Source: Methylobacterium sp. 17Sr1-1
GTDB lineage: Bacteria > Pseudomonadota > Alphaproteobacteria > Rhizobiales > Beijerinckiaceae
Assembly (NCBI RefSeq): GCF_003173775.1
Contig: NZ_CP029552.1
Location: forward strand, 4,343,001-4,407,000
Direction of reading: 5' to 3'
DNA length: 64,000 nucleotides
Part shown: piece after piece, positions 44,788 through 55,826 of the stretch
Layout of the letters: every line of letters starts with the position of its first letter
Position numbering within the stretch: position 1 is the first letter of the stretch
Notes under the pieces: model-generated
What the model was told of the DNA's origin: nothing
What the model saw: the letters and a program-made list of their open reading frames with translations, nothing else
Databases searched by the model: none
Made by a program: the position numbers and the translations under genes

Positions 44788-45860
44788 GCGGCGCTCTCCG
44801 CAGCCTTGCCGTCGGCGGCCTCGCTGCCTGATCCCGGGGGCTCCGGCTCGGCCTCGCCCTCGTCGCCGTAGCCCAGCATGTGCAGGGGCTTGGCGCGGAT
44901 CCCTTGCGTCCCGCACCAATGCACCAGGGCGTCCTCCTGGCCGTGGGTGACCCAGACCTCGCTGGCGCCGGTCTCCTGGATGGTGCGGCAGAGGTCGTCC
45001 CAGTCCGAGTGGTCGGAGATGACGAGGGGCAGCTCGACGCCCTTCTGGCGTGCGCGGGCCCGCACCCGCATCCAGCCCGAGGCGAAGCCGGTGACCGGAT
45101 CGGGAAACTTGCGCGACCACAGGTCCTGGATCGCGGAAGGAGGGCAGATCACGATCCTGCCCCCGAGCTTCGGTCGCTCCGCCGCCACGACCTTGATGGT
45201 CTCGCCGAGGGGAATGCCCTCGCGGCGGTAGAGATCGGTCAGCTTCTCCATCGCGCCGTGCAGGTAGATCGGCTCGGAAAAGCCCTCCTCGCGCAGGAGC
45301 GCCATCACCCGTTGCGCCTTGCCGAGCGCGTAGGCGCCGACGATGTGGGTGCGCTCGGGGAAGAGCCGGACCGAGTCGAGCAGCTTGCGCACCTCGTCCC
45401 GGGCGACCGGATGGCGGAAGACCGGCAGGCCGAAGGTCGCCTCGGTGATGAACACGTCGCAGGGCACGACCTCGAAGGGAAGGCAGGTCGGGTCGCGCGC
45501 CCGCTTGTAGTCGCCCGAATTGACGATCCGGCAGCCGCCCCGCTCGATCGCGATCTGGGCCGAGCCGAGGACATGGCCAGCGGGGTGGAAGCGCACCGTG
45601 ACGTCGTTGAGCCGGATCGCCTCGCCGAGCCGCGCCTCCTGGCGGGTCCCGCAAAAGTCCTCGCCGTAGCGCACCGCCATGATGCGCAGGGTCTCGGGCG
45701 TCGCCAGCACCGCGCCATGGCCCGCCCGGGCGTGGTCGGCATGGCCGTGGGTGATAAGCGCGCGCGGTACCGGGCGGACCGGATCGACGTGAAAGTCCCC
45801 CGGCGGGCAGTAGAGGCCTTCGCGGGTCAGGGTGAGCAGGTCGGTGGGGCGCGGCGCCAT
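44784..45860 (-). CDS. Ligase-associated MBL-fold DNA exonuclease
   Basis: The 358-residue protein has the metallo-beta-lactamase motif ITHGHADHARAGH near residue 36, FHPAGHVLGSAQIAIE near 90, NSGDYKR, and FITEATFGLPVFRHP. These match the beta-CASP-like SNM1-type exonucleases encoded next to bacterial ATP-dependent ligases. The last 30 residues are Glu/Ala-rich. Its GTGA overlap with the ligase supports joint action in repair. The helicase and phosphoesterase genes that often complete this set are not in the window. Confidence 0.92.
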   Translation of the reverse strand: MAPRPTDLLTLTREGLYCPPGDFHVDPVRPVPRALITHGHADHARAGHGAVLATPETLRIMAVRYGEDFCGTRQEARLGEAIRLNDVTVRFHPAGHVLGSAQIAIERGGCRIVNSGDYKRARDPTCLPFEVVPCDVFITEATFGLPVFRHPVARDEVRKLLDSVRLFPERTHIVGAYALGKAQRVMALLREEGFSEPIYLHGAMEKLTDLYRREGIPLGETIKVVAAERPKLGGRIVICPPSAIQDLWSRKFPDPVTGFASGWMRVRARARQKGVELPLVISDHSDWDDLCRTIQETGASEVWVTHGQEDALVHWCGTQGIRAKPLHMLGYGDEGEAEPEPPGSGSEAADGKAAESAA

Positions 45861-45951
45861 TGCGTCTCGTCGGCGGACGAAGCCTCTCGACGGAGGCGGA
45901 GGGGGGTATATAGGCGGCCCGATCCGTCCGTCCCGTCCCCGGAACTCCCCG

Positions 45952-46914
45952 ATGCCCGCCCCCGCCCGCTCCTCCGGCGACCTCCTCGCCGACCGCCGCT
46001 ACGCCTGGGCCGAGGCCGTCCTGGCCGACGGCGACGCGGGCGCCGCCGCCGACCTCGCCGCCCAGGTGCTGGAGCGCGCCCCCGGCTACGCCCCGGCCTG
46101 GCTGCTGCTCGGCCGCGCCCGCGCCGCCGACCCGGCCCTGCGGGCAGACGCCCCGGAGGCGTTCCGGGCCGCGCTCGCCCTCGATCCGGAGGATTCCTTG
46201 GGCGCCCGCCTGCACCTGGTGGAGCTCGGCTTGGAGGAGTTCGACTGGGACGAACTCGACTTGGGCGAATTCGATTTGGCGGCCGAGGAGGCGATCTCGC
46301 CGGCCTATGTCCGGGCTTTGTTCGACGGCTATGCCGGCCGCTTCGAGCGCCACCTGGTGGAGGGCCTGGGGTATCGCGGCCCGGCGCTGATCCGTGAGGC
46401 GCTGGAGCGGCTGCGCGGGCCGGACGCCTCCTTTCCGCGCGTGCTCGACCTCGGCTGCGGCACCGGCCTGATGGCCCGGGCCCTCGACGGGATCGCCGGC
46501 ACGCTCGCCGGCATCGACCTCTCGCCCGGCATGCTGGCCGAGGCGCGCCGCACCGGCCTCTACGCCCGCCTGCACGAGGGGGACCTCCGGGATTTTTTGC
46601 GAGCCGAGCCGCCGTCGAGCGCCGACCTCGCGGTGGCGGCGGACGTGTTCATCTACCTGCGCGAGATCGGCCCGGTGCTGCGGGAGACCACCCGGGTGCT
46701 GGCCCCCGGCGGCCTGTTCGCCTTCACGGTACAGGGCCATGCCGGCGCGCGCGGCACGGTGCTCGGGGCGGATGGCCGCTACGCCCACGGGGTCGAGAGC
46801 CTGCAGGAGGATGCGGCGGCGGCGGGCTTGAGGGTCGCGCTGCTGGAGCCGGCGGAGATCAGGCGGCAGAACGGAGCAGGCGTGCCGGGATGGCTCGCGG
46901 TGCTGGCGCGATGA
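45952..46914 (+). CDS. Class I SAM-dependent methyltransferase with N-terminal TPR-like region
   Basis: The 320-residue protein has an Ala-rich helical N-terminus (ADGDAGAAADLAAQVLERAP, AFRAALALDPEDSLGARLHL) that reads as one or two TPR units. A methyltransferase domain follows, with RVLDLGCGTGLMARALDGI (motif I) near residue 163, LAGIDLSPGMLAEARRTG, LAVAADVFIYLREIGPVL and VLAPGGLFAFTVQ. An FDGYAGRFERHLVEGLGYRG linker precedes the domain, as in TPR-methyltransferases of alphaproteobacteria. The substrate is unknown. It is divergent from the exonuclease gene; the gap holds GGTATATAGGC. Confidence 0.88.
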   Translation: MPAPARSSGDLLADRRYAWAEAVLADGDAGAAADLAAQVLERAPGYAPAWLLLGRARAADPALRADAPEAFRAALALDPEDSLGARLHLVELGLEEFDWDELDLGEFDLAAEEAISPAYVRALFDGYAGRFERHLVEGLGYRGPALIREALERLRGPDASFPRVLDLGCGTGLMARALDGIAGTLAGIDLSPGMLAEARRTGLYARLHEGDLRDFLRAEPPSSADLAVAADVFIYLREIGPVLRETTRVLAPGGLFAFTVQGHAGARGTVLGADGRYAHGVESLQEDAAAAGLRVALLEPAEIRRQNGAGVPGWLAVLAR

Positions 46915-46940
46915 CGACAAGCGGGCTCGGAACAGCAGAA

Positions 46941-46968
46941 CGCCGCGGGCCGATCGCGGCCCGCGGCG
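46941..46968. terminator. Bidirectional hairpin between convergent genes
   Basis: CGCCGCGGGCC and GGCCCGCGGCG form a perfect 11-bp stem around GATCGC, located between the convergent methyltransferase and DUF3606 genes. Confidence 0.7.
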
Positions 46969-46992
46969 CCAGACTTGTCGGAGTCCGAAAGA

Positions 46993-47178
46993 TTACGCGG
47001 CCTGATGGCCCAGATGCGCCGCCACGGTCGAGACCCGCGAGCCGACCAGCTTCACGGCGCTGCGCAGTTGCTCGCCGCTCACGCCGAAATGCCCGGCCCA
47101 ATAGGCGCGGTCGTCGGGGCAGTGGATGTCGATGTGCTGCGAGAAGCGCGGCTTGAGAGCGTCCTGGGAGGCGGACAT
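46993..47178 (-). CDS. DUF3606 domain-containing small protein
   Basis: The 61-residue protein (MSASQDALKPRFSQHIDI at its start) has the DUF3606 pattern in which CPDDRAYWAGHFGVSGEQLR is followed by AVKLVGSRVSTVAAHLG. The D-x-x-YW...G(V)S-x-x-L-x-x-AV-x-x-VG spacing is characteristic. Function is unknown. It is common and multi-copy in Methylobacterium-like genomes. Confidence 0.85.
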   Translation of the reverse strand: MSASQDALKPRFSQHIDIHCPDDRAYWAGHFGVSGEQLRSAVKLVGSRVSTVAAHLGHQAA

Positions 47179-47247
47179 GGTCGTTTCCTGAACTGTCGAG
47201 TGTACCAGTCACCGCTGGCACGGGACGCTTGGCGTCATGTATCTTGA

Positions 47248-48510
<1,263 letters not shown>

Positions 48511-48914
48511 TACTTCGCTGAAGCGAGATCACGGATAAATTTGCCCAGACGTTCCCATCGACCAGGGTCATCCCGGGGCTCGCCGAAGGCGAGAGCCCGG
48601 GATCCGGAACCGCCGAACGTGCAGGACGAAGCGGAACACGACCCGCTTCGTCCTGGGCCACCTGCGTTCATGGATTCCGGGCTCCGCTGCGCGGCCCCGG
48701 AATGACGCGGAGGGCTTCAAGGCCGTTGAGCGCACTGCGCCAGCGGAGAGAGACGTCCGGCACCGACCCCTCCCCGACCCCCGATCATGGCACGGCCGCC
48801 ACCGCCGTCGAGGCACGCGGGCAGCGCACCCCCGATGCGCGATCGAAGCTGGACAAGCCCCGCCCTGCCCTGCCACTCTCCCGCGAAACAACGTTTCGCA
48901 GGGTGGAAACTCCA
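48511..48914. repeat. 404-bp gap holding an inverted repeat (48567-48706)
   Basis: GTCATCCCGGGGCTCGCCG at 48567 and the block GGATTCCGGGCTCCGCTGCG CGGCCCCGGAATGAC ending at 48706 are inverted relative to one another. The right block recurs almost unchanged at 58654-58687 (GGATCCCGGGTTCCGCTTCG). The rest of the gap, up to the SDR start at 48915, has open frames without family features. Confidence 0.75.
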
Positions 48915-49673
48915 ATGATCAGTGCGGATCTGCGCGGGCGCCGCGTGCTCGTCACCGGCGGCGCCTCGGGCATCGGGCTCGCGGCCGTCACGCTCTTCGC
49001 CCGCTGCGGCGCCGAGGTGGCACTCAACCACCTCGCCGAGGATGCCCGCGGGCCCGACGCCGCCGCGCGGCTCTCCGCCGAGGGGCTGAAGGTCCGGGCG
49101 CTCCCCGGCACCGTCTCGGTGCCGGGCGAGGCGGAGGCGATGGTGGCGCGCGGGATCGACGCGCTCGGCGGCCTCGACGTGCTCATCAACAATGCCGGCA
49201 CCCCGGCCACGACCACGCCGATCGCCTTCACCGACCTCGACGCGATGACCGAGGAGTTCTGGCAGACGATCCTCGCGACCAACCTGATCGGCCCCTTCCG
49301 CTGCGCCCACGCGGCGGCGCCGGCCCTGCGCCAGGCCAAGGGCGCCATCGTCAACACCGCCTCGGTGGCCGGGCTCGGGCAGCGCGGCTCCAGCCTCGCC
49401 TACTCGGCGAGCAAGGCGGGGCTGGTGAACCTCACCCGCAGCCTCGCCCGGGCGCTCGCCCCTGAGGTCCGGGTCAATGCCGTGGCGCCGGGCCTGGTCG
49501 AGACGCCGTGGACGGAACAATGGTCCGCCGAGCGCAAGGCCGAATCGGTGGCGCGCACCCTGCTCGCCCGGATGGCGAGACCTGAGGACATCGCGCAGGC
49601 GATGCTGTTCCTCGCCGCCGGCGCTGCTTACGTCACCGGCGAGACCCTGGTGGTCGACGGCGGCATGCTCTGA
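48915..49673 (+). CDS. SDR-family oxidoreductase (probable 3-oxoacyl reductase-like)
   Basis: The 252-residue protein is a classical SDR: VLVTGGASGIGLAAVTLFAR at residues 10-29, DVLINNAGTP near residue 90, VNTASVAGLGQRGSSLAYSA with the catalytic Ser, YSASKAGLVNLTRSLARALA, and the C-terminal YVTGETLVVDGGML. It is chosen from ATG 48915; the frame is open upstream over the repeat but without coding sense. It lies 14 bp before the BKACE gene on the same strand, so the two may act on linked steps. Confidence 0.92.
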   Translation: MISADLRGRRVLVTGGASGIGLAAVTLFARCGAEVALNHLAEDARGPDAAARLSAEGLKVRALPGTVSVPGEAEAMVARGIDALGGLDVLINNAGTPATTTPIAFTDLDAMTEEFWQTILATNLIGPFRCAHAAAPALRQAKGAIVNTASVAGLGQRGSSLAYSASKAGLVNLTRSLARALAPEVRVNAVAPGLVETPWTEQWSAERKAESVARTLLARMARPEDIAQAMLFLAAGAAYVTGETLVVDGGML

Positions 49674-49687
49674 AGCGGGAGGCACCC

Positions 49688-50566
49688 ATGTCGCGCAAGA
49701 CCGTCATCACCTGCGCCCTGACCGGCTCGTTCGATACGCCCTCGAAGAACCCGGCGGTGCCGGTGAGCCCGCAGGCCATCGCGCAATCGGCCCTGGAGGC
49801 GGCGGCGGCCGGCGCCGCGATCGTCCACATCCACGTGCGCGATCCCGCCACCGCGAAGCCCAGCATGGAGCTGTCGCTCTACCGCGAGGTGGTGGAGCGG
49901 ATCCGCGAGAAGAACTCGGACGTCATCCTCAACCTCACGACGGGTGCGGGCGGGCGCTACGTCGTCGGCGATCCCGACCCGGCGGTGGCGGGCCCCGGCA
50001 CCACGCTGGCCTCGCCGGAGGCGCGCACCCGGCACGTCACGGCGCTCAAGCCCGAGATCTGCACCCTCGACGTCGCGACGATGAATTTCGGCGAGCACGC
50101 CTTCATGAACACGCCCGCGCACCTGCGGGCGATGGCGGCGCTGATCCGCCAGGCCGGGGCGAAACCGGAGATCGAGGTATTCGACCTCGGCCAGATCGAA
50201 CTCGCCCGTCACCTCCTGGCGGAGGGGCACCTCGAGTCGCCGCCGATGTTCCAGATCTGCCTCGGCATCCCGTGGGGCGCGCCGGCGACGCCCGAGACCC
50301 TCTTGCAGATGCGCGACCGCCTGCCCCGGGACGCGGTGTGGTCGGCCTTCGGCATCTCGCGGGCCGAGTTCCCGATGGTGGCGCTCGCCGCCACCGCCGG
50401 CGGCCACGTCCGGGTCGGGCTCGAGGACAACCTCTACCTGTCGCACGGGCAACTCGCCCCGAGCAACGCGGCTCTGGTCGAGAAGGCCGTGAGCCTGCTC
50501 GCCCATCTCGACTGCGCCCCCGCCAGCCCGGCCGAGGCGCGGACGATCTTCGGGCTCTCGGCCTGA
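49688..50566 (+). CDS. BKACE-family beta-keto acid cleavage enzyme (DUF849)
   Basis: BKACE enzymes condense a beta-keto acid with acetyl-CoA and cleave it to acetoacetate and a new CoA ester. The 292-residue protein shows KTVITCALTGSFDTPSKNPA at the start, AAIVHIHVRDPATAKPSMEL with the metal-binding His pair near residue 48, ILNLTTGAGG, EIEVFDLGQIELARHLLAEG and GHVRVGLEDNLYLSHGQLAP. All are family landmarks. It is paired with the upstream SDR. The actual keto acid is unknown. Confidence 0.92.
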   Translation: MSRKTVITCALTGSFDTPSKNPAVPVSPQAIAQSALEAAAAGAAIVHIHVRDPATAKPSMELSLYREVVERIREKNSDVILNLTTGAGGRYVVGDPDPAVAGPGTTLASPEARTRHVTALKPEICTLDVATMNFGEHAFMNTPAHLRAMAALIRQAGAKPEIEVFDLGQIELARHLLAEGHLESPPMFQICLGIPWGAPATPETLLQMRDRLPRDAVWSAFGISRAEFPMVALAATAGGHVRVGLEDNLYLSHGQLAPSNAALVEKAVSLLAHLDCAPASPAEARTIFGLSA

Positions 50567-50828
50567 CCTGCCAGCGTGGCCGAAAGGTCACGCGTGCGGA
50601 CCGTTTTCCTGCCGCGGCTGCCCCCGCCCTACATGTCACCCGACGAGTCCGGCCACGCTCGCGGGCGAAAGGCCGGATTCGGCGCGAGTTGCAGTTCCGC
50701 CGTAAAGATTCCGCAGACGACGGCACTGTAGCGTCGCCCCACGGGCAGGCATCGATTGCCGGAAAATGGGAGCCGCGGCGGCCCGACGTCCCGAGGCCTG
50801 CGGCGCGGCTCCGAGGGAGTGTTGTTCG

Positions 50829-51617
50829 ATGATCGGAAGCGGTTACGGGAGGGCCCTGATCGCCGCGGGTCTCGCGGTGCTGGCCGGCGGCGCGCAGGCC
50901 GCGCAATGCGGCAACTCGGCCGGCGGGTTCGAGGCCTGGAAGCGGGAATTCGCCGACGAGGCCCGCGGGCGCGCCAGCCCCGCCGCCATCTCGGCCCTGA
51001 TGGGGACGTCGTACTCGTCGGCCACCATCGCGGCCGATCGGGGCCAGAAGAGCTTCAAGCTCTCCCTCGAGCAGTTCATGGCCAAGCGCGGCGCGGCGTC
51101 GATCATCTCGCGCGGCCGGGCGATGAAGCGCTCGCAGGCCGGGCTGTTCGACTCGATCGAGCAGCGCTACGGCGTGCCGCCGGGCCCGTTGCTGGCGATC
51201 TGGGGCATGGAGACGGCGTTCGGCGCCGTGAAGGGCAACGTCAACACGCTCTCGGCGGTGGCGACCCTGGCCTATGATTGCCGCCGCTCGGCCTACTTCA
51301 CCGACCAGCTCTACGCCGCCCTGACCCTGGTCGATCGCGGCGTGCTGAGCCCCAACACCCGCGGCGCCGCCCACGGCGAGATCGGCCACACCCAGTTCCT
51401 GCCGAAGAACGTCCTGAACTACGGCACCGGCGGCAGCCTCGACAACGCCTCGGTCGCGCTGAACTCGACCGCGAACTTCCTCAAGGCCCATGGCTGGCGC
51501 GCCGGCGCCGGCTACCAGCCCGGCGAGCCGAACTTCGCGGCGATCCAGGGCTGGAACGCCGCCTCGGTCTACCAGCGCGCCATCGCGATCATCGGCGCGA
51601 AGATCGACGGGGAGTGA
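50829..51617 (+). CDS. Lytic murein transglycosylase (MltB-like)
   Basis: The 262-residue exported protein starts with a signal peptide (ALIAAGLAVLAGGAQAAQC). The SLT_2-type catalytic region has PPGPLLAIWGMETAFGAVKG with the catalytic Glu near residue 127. TLAYDCRRSAYFTDQLYAAL and GAAHGEIGHTQFLPKNVLNY follow; most MltB proteins have SWAGAMGQxQFMP at that site. It is shorter than full MltB and has no peptidoglycan-binding domain at the C-terminus. It is followed by a strong terminator. ATG 50829 is preferred; an upstream ATG adds Arg/Ala-rich residues before the signal. Confidence 0.9.
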   Translation: MIGSGYGRALIAAGLAVLAGGAQAAQCGNSAGGFEAWKREFADEARGRASPAAISALMGTSYSSATIAADRGQKSFKLSLEQFMAKRGAASIISRGRAMKRSQAGLFDSIEQRYGVPPGPLLAIWGMETAFGAVKGNVNTLSAVATLAYDCRRSAYFTDQLYAALTLVDRGVLSPNTRGAAHGEIGHTQFLPKNVLNYGTGGSLDNASVALNSTANFLKAHGWRAGAGYQPGEPNFAAIQGWNAASVYQRAIAIIGAKIDGE

Positions 51618-51627
51618 TCGAGACGTG

Positions 51628-51667
51628 AAGCGGCCTCCGGGAGCTCCAGCTTCCGGAGGCCGCTTCT
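51628..51667 (+). terminator. Terminator after the lytic transglycosylase gene
   Basis: AAGCGGCCTCCGG and CCGGAGGCCGCTT form a perfect 13-bp stem with a 12-base loop, followed by CTTCG. It starts 10 bp after the stop codon. Confidence 0.8.
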
Positions 51668-51735
51668 TCGTGCCTCGAAGTTGCTCAGAGCCCGTTTGAC
51701 CGGTTGCGTTGGTTGGTCCGGCACCCACGCCGACA

Positions 51736-51797
51736 TCTCTCGACGTCATCAACTCAGTTCGCGCCAGGGGCGAACTGAGTTGATGACACCGGGAGAG
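51736..51797. repeat. Perfect 18-bp inverted repeat, extended to 62 bp
   Basis: GTCATCAACTCAGTTCGC (51745-51762) and its exact complement (51770-51787) flank GCCAGGG. CTCTC and GAGAG lengthen the stem on the outside. It lies between the convergent transglycosylase and uvrB genes. Its AT content is higher than the flanks, so it is not a simple GC terminator; a bidirectional terminator or a small mobile palindrome are both possible. Confidence 0.7.
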
Positions 51798-51887
51798 GTC
51801 CGACCGGTTTGGCGGATGACTGACGCACTCGCTCAAGCAATCTCCGAGATGGCGGGTAGGGCGGACAGGCAATCCGAATCCAGGCTC

Positions 51888-54662
51888 TCACCCCCGCCCC
51901 TTGCGCCCCTTGTACTTCGGCCGCTGGCCCGGGAAGCCCTGCGTCGAGCGGCCGGTCGGGCGCTCGGCGTAGGTGAAGGGTACCTCGCGGTCGGTGCCCG
52001 GGCCCATGTCGTCGAGGTCGGGCTCGCGGATGCGGGTGCCCTCGTCGGAGACGCCCTTGCCGCCGGGGCCGTAGCCCAAGGTCTCAGGCCCCCGACGCTT
52101 GCGCTTGGCGCCGAAGCGGCCGGCCTCGCGCTCGACCTCGGCCTGGCCGGCCATCGGGTCGTCGGCGATGGCGAGCTCGGTCGCCTGGAGCCGCTTGAGC
52201 TCGTCGCGCAGGCGCGCCGCCTCCTCGAAGTCGAGATCGGCGGCGGCTTTCCGCATCCGCTTCTCGAGGTCGGCCATCACCGCCTTGAGGTTGTGGCCGA
52301 CCGTCACCGCGGACTTGGCCAGCCCGGTATCGACCTGGACGTGGTCGCGCTCGAAGACGCTCTCCAGGATGTCGGCGATGTTGCGCTTCACGCTCTGGGG
52401 CGTGATGCCGTGCTCCTCGTTGTAGGCGAGCTGCTTCTTGCGCCGGCGCTCGGTCTCGGCCATCGCGCGGTCCATCGAGCCGGTGACGTGGTCGGCGTAG
52501 AGGATGCAGCGGGCCTCGGCGTTGCGGGCGGCCCGGCCGATGGTCTGGATCAGCGAGGTCTCGGAGCGGAGAAAGCCCTCCTTGTCGGCGTCGAGGATCG
52601 CCACCAGCGCGCATTCCGGGATGTCGAGGCCCTCGCGCAGCAGGTTGATGCCGATCAGGACGTCGAAGGCGCCGAGCCGCAGGTCGCGGATGATCTCGAT
52701 GCGCTCCAGGGTGTCGATGTCGGAGTGCATGTAGCGCACCCGCACGCCGTTCTCGTGCAGGTACTCGGTCAGGTCCTCGGCCATGCGCTTGGTGAGCGTC
52801 GTCACCAGCGTGCGATAGCCGGCGGCCGCCACCTCCTTCACCTCGCCCAGCAGGTCGTCGACCTGCGAGCGGGCCGGGCGCACCTCGATCACCGGGTCGA
52901 CGAGGCCGGTCGGGCGGATGACCTGCTCGGCGAAGACGCCGCCGGTCTGTTCCAGCTCCCACTTCGCCGGCGTCGCCGAGACGTGGATCGATTGCGGGCG
53001 CATCGCGTCCCATTCCTCGAACCGCAACGGGCGGTTGTCGAGGCAGGAGGGCAGCCGGAAGCCGTACTCGGCCAAAGTCGCCTTGCGGCGGAAGTCGCCC
53101 CGGTACATGCCGCCGATCTGCGAGACCGTGACGTGGCTCTCGTCGGTGAAGACGAGGGCGTTGTCGGGCAGGTACTCGAACAGGGTCGGCGGCGGCTCGC
53201 CGGGTTTGCGGCCGGTGAGGTAGCGCGAGTAGTTCTCGATGCCGTTGCAGGCGCCCGTGGCCTCGATCATCTCGAGATCGAAGGTGCAGCGCTGCTCCAG
53301 GCGCTGGGCCTCGATCAGCCGGCCCATCCGGGTCAGCTCCTCGACCCGCCACTTCAGCTCGTCCTTGATGCCCTTGACCGCCTGCTGGAGCGTCGGGCGC
53401 GGCGTCACGTAGTGGCTGTTGGCGTAGACCTTGACGAACTTGAGCGTGTTGATGGTCTTGCCGGTGAGCGGGTCGAACTCCGAGATCGACTCGATCTCGT
53501 CGCCGAACAGCCCGATGCGCCAGCCGCGGTCCTCCAGGTGGGCCGGCCACAGCTCGATCACGTCGCCGCGCACCCGGAAGGTGCCGCGGGCGAAGTCGGA
53601 CTGGATGCGCTTGTATTGCAGCGCCACCAGGTCGGCGACGAGCTGGCGCTGCTCGATCTTCTCGCCGAGGCTGACCGTGAACGACATCGCCGTGTAGGTC
53701 TCGACCGAGCCGATGCCGTAGATGCACGAGACCGAGGCGACGATGATGACGTCGTCGCGCTCCAGGAGCGCCCGGGTGGCGGAGTGGCGCATCCGGTCGA
53801 TCTGCTCATTGATCGACGATTCCTTCTCGATGAAGGTGTCGGAGCGCGGGACGTAGGCCTCGGGCTGGTAATAATCGTAGTACGAGACGAAGTACTCGAC
53901 CGCGTTGTCGGGGAAGAAGCTCTTGAACTCGCCGTAGAGCTGCGCCGCAAGGGTCTTGTTGGGGGCAAGGATCAGGGCCGGGCGCTGGGTCTCCTCGATG
54001 ACCTTGGCCATCGTGAAGGTTTTGCCCGAACCCGTGACGCCCAGCAGCACCTGGTCGCGCTCGTGTCCCGTCACGCCGGCGACCAGCTCGGCGATGGCGC
54101 GGGGTTGGTCGCCCGCCGGGGTGAAGTCGGATTTGAGCCGGAACGGAACCCCGCCCTCGGATTTCTGCGGCCGCTCGGGGCGGTGCGGGCGCCACAGCTC
54201 GCCGTTCTTGAACAGCGGGTTGCCCTCGGTGAGGAGCTTGGTCAGCGCGTCGACCGTCGCCGAGACGCCCTCGGTCGCGAGCGATCCGCGCTCCTCCACC
54301 GCCTCGCCGTCCGGCTCGCGCAGCCCCAGCGCCTGGGCGAGCGCCGGCTCGACATCGGCCGCGTTGCCGTGCGCGAAGGTGGCCTGCGGCGCCTCGCCGA
54401 AGCCGCCCGGGGCCTCGGGCCGCTTGGCCTTGCGGGCGGGCTTTGCCGCGTCCTTGGCCGCATCCTTGGCCACCTCGGCCGCGTCCTTGCGCGGGCGCCC
54501 GCGCTTCGGCGGCTCGGGCGGCGGTTCCACGACGGGCAGGCGGTCGCGGTTCAGCGCCGGGTTCAGGAGCTCGGCGAGGAACGGGTCGAGCGGCTTCAGC
54601 TCGGGCTTCGAGGCCTTGCCGGTCGACAAGCGGGGCTTCTTCGGGGCGGGCATGGAACCCAT
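51888..54662 (-). CDS. uvrB: Excinuclease ABC subunit B with long N-terminal extension
   Basis: UvrB is the damage-verifying helicase of nucleotide excision repair. The 924-residue product exceeds the E. coli protein (673) by about 170 N-terminal residues that are Lys, Pro and Ala rich ([20 protein letters not shown]). The core starts at [35 protein letters not shown] (Walker A, about residue 207), [20 protein letters not shown] (beta hairpin), [19 protein letters not shown] and DGREGLD-type motif [15 protein letters not shown] are all present. The UVR domain [20 protein letters not shown] lies near residue 835. ATG 54662 and ATG 54653 are both possible starts. Confidence 0.96.
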   Translation of the reverse strand: MGSMPAPKKPRLSTGKASKPELKPLDPFLAELLNPALNRDRLPVVEPPPEPPKRGRPRKDAAEVAKDAAKDAAKPARKAKRPEAPGGFGEAPQATFAHGNAADVEPALAQALGLREPDGEAVEERGSLATEGVSATVDALTKLLTEGNPLFKNGELWRPHRPERPQKSEGGVPFRLKSDFTPAGDQPRAIAELVAGVTGHERDQVLLGVTGSGKTFTMAKVIEETQRPALILAPNKTLAAQLYGEFKSFFPDNAVEYFVSYYDYYQPEAYVPRSDTFIEKESSINEQIDRMRHSATRALLERDDVIIVASVSCIYGIGSVETYTAMSFTVSLGEKIEQRQLVADLVALQYKRIQSDFARGTFRVRGDVIELWPAHLEDRGWRIGLFGDEIESISEFDPLTGKTINTLKFVKVYANSHYVTPRPTLQQAVKGIKDELKWRVEELTRMGRLIEAQRLEQRCTFDLEMIEATGACNGIENYSRYLTGRKPGEPPPTLFEYLPDNALVFTDESHVTVSQIGGMYRGDFRRKATLAEYGFRLPSCLDNRPLRFEEWDAMRPQSIHVSATPAKWELEQTGGVFAEQVIRPTGLVDPVIEVRPARSQVDDLLGEVKEVAAAGYRTLVTTLTKRMAEDLTEYLHENGVRVRYMHSDIDTLERIEIIRDLRLGAFDVLIGINLLREGLDIPECALVAILDADKEGFLRSETSLIQTIGRAARNAEARCILYADHVTGSMDRAMAETERRRKKQLAYNEEHGITPQSVKRNIADILESVFERDHVQVDTGLAKSAVTVGHNLKAVMADLEKRMRKAAADLDFEEAARLRDELKRLQATELAIADDPMAGQAEVEREAGRFGAKRKRRGPETLGYGPGGKGVSDEGTRIREPDLDDMGPGTDREVPFTYAERPTGRSTQGFPGQRPKYKGRKGRG

Positions 54663-54725
54663 ATGGCAAGCCCTGCGGGGGCCGGAAAGGGCTCTCGTCA
54701 GCGCATCTTGACCACCTCGTGCGGC

Positions 54726-55826
54726 TCACCGCACCTTGGCGACCGCGATCGCGTCGCCCTCGACGAGCAGGAAGCCGATGCCGGCCCGGCGCAGGGCCTC
54801 GATGGCGGCGTGGCGGCTGCGGGCCGCCGGCCCCTCGCTGCCCTCCTCCAGGCGCCGGATGGTCGAGAGCGAGAGGCCGCTGGCCGCGGCGAGGTCGGCC
54901 ATCGACCAGTCGAGCAGGCCGCGGGCGGCGCGCAGATGCGCGCCCTGGACGGCCTGCTCCAGGCCCTGCCGCACTGCGCCCTTGGGCGCCGGCCGGATCC
55001 CGTCGATGCGGGAATTCAGGCTGGCCCAGGTCTCGATCCGTCCGTCGGCACCGCGCACCGGGACGAACACGCCCCGGAACCGGCCGGTCTCGCCGCCGGC
55101 GAGCGCCAGGTGGTTCTCGACCACGAAGGGCTGCCCGGCCGCGACCCGCGCCACGACGTGGTCGCGGGTGCGGGCACGCTCCTCCGGCACCAGGATCCGG
55201 GTCCAGTCCTCGTGGAAATCCTGCTGGGTCAGGCCGGTGAGGGTCAGGAGTTCGCGCGAGGCGATGCGCAGGGAATTCGAGTAGGGCGAGGCGTGCATCC
55301 AGGTCTGCGCCTGTTCGAACAGGGCCCGCTTGCGGCGCTGCTCCTCGCGGTGCAGGCCGGCCATGCGCTCGGCGTCGGTGACGTCCAGCACCACCCCGGC
55401 CACGGCGCGGGGCCGGCCGTCGGGGGTGAAGTAGGCGGTGCCGCGATTCGCCAGCATCCGCAGCGACCCGTCTGGCCGGATCACCCGGACGGTGTGGTCG
55501 TTGAAGACCCCCTCCCGCATCACCACGCCGTTGGTCTCGATGACCGGGCGGTCCTCCGGATGGACGAGGCTGAGGAACAGGCCGAAATCCGCCCGCACGC
55601 TGCCGGGCTCGAAGCCGAGCAGCCGGTAGAGGCCCGGGGACCAGACCTGCTCGTTGCGGGCGAAATCCCAGGTCCAGCTGCCGGTCAGGCCGTGGCCCTC
55701 GATCAGCCGCAGGAAATCCCGGTCCGGGAAGTCCAGGCCGGACGGATCGGCCCCAGGGCGCGACGCGAGGTCGAGCACCGAGCCGGTCTCCGCCGGCAGG
55801 CCGTAGGTCAGGGGGCGCCGGCTCAC
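54726..55826 (-). CDS. PAS-PAS-HTH (XRE-type) regulatory protein
   Basis: The 366-residue protein contains a first PAS domain at about residues 40-150 ([29 protein letters not shown], then PAC-like [19 protein letters not shown]). A second PAS-like domain follows at about 165-270. A C-terminal helix-turn-helix at about 300-350 ([29 protein letters not shown]) matches small XRE-type regulators seen in Methylobacterium. No kinase or cyclase domain is present, so sensing and DNA binding lie on one chain. The ligand is unknown. It starts at GTG 55826, overlapping the LysR stop as GTGA, so the two regulators are probably made together. Confidence 0.78.
   Translation of the reverse strand: MSRRPLTYGLPAETGSVLDLASRPGADPSGLDFPDRDFLRLIEGHGLTGSWTWDFARNEQVWSPGLYRLLGFEPGSVRADFGLFLSLVHPEDRPVIETNGVVMREGVFNDHTVRVIRPDGSLRMLANRGTAYFTPDGRPRAVAGVVLDVTDAERMAGLHREEQRRKRALFEQAQTWMHASPYSNSLRIASRELLTLTGLTQQDFHEDWTRILVPEERARTRDHVVARVAAGQPFVVENHLALAGGETGRFRGVFVPVRGADGRIETWASLNSRIDGIRPAPKGAVRQGLEQAVQGAHLRAARGLLDWSMADLAAASGLSLSTIRRLEEGSEGPAARSRHAAIEALRRAGIGFLLVEGDAIAVAKVR

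Noticed and set aside
43093..46920. A 1,275-codon minus-strand frame reading through ligase, exonuclease and methyltransferase
   Set aside because: Domain content shows separate genes; the upstream part is a shadow of the exonuclease and methyltransferase genes.
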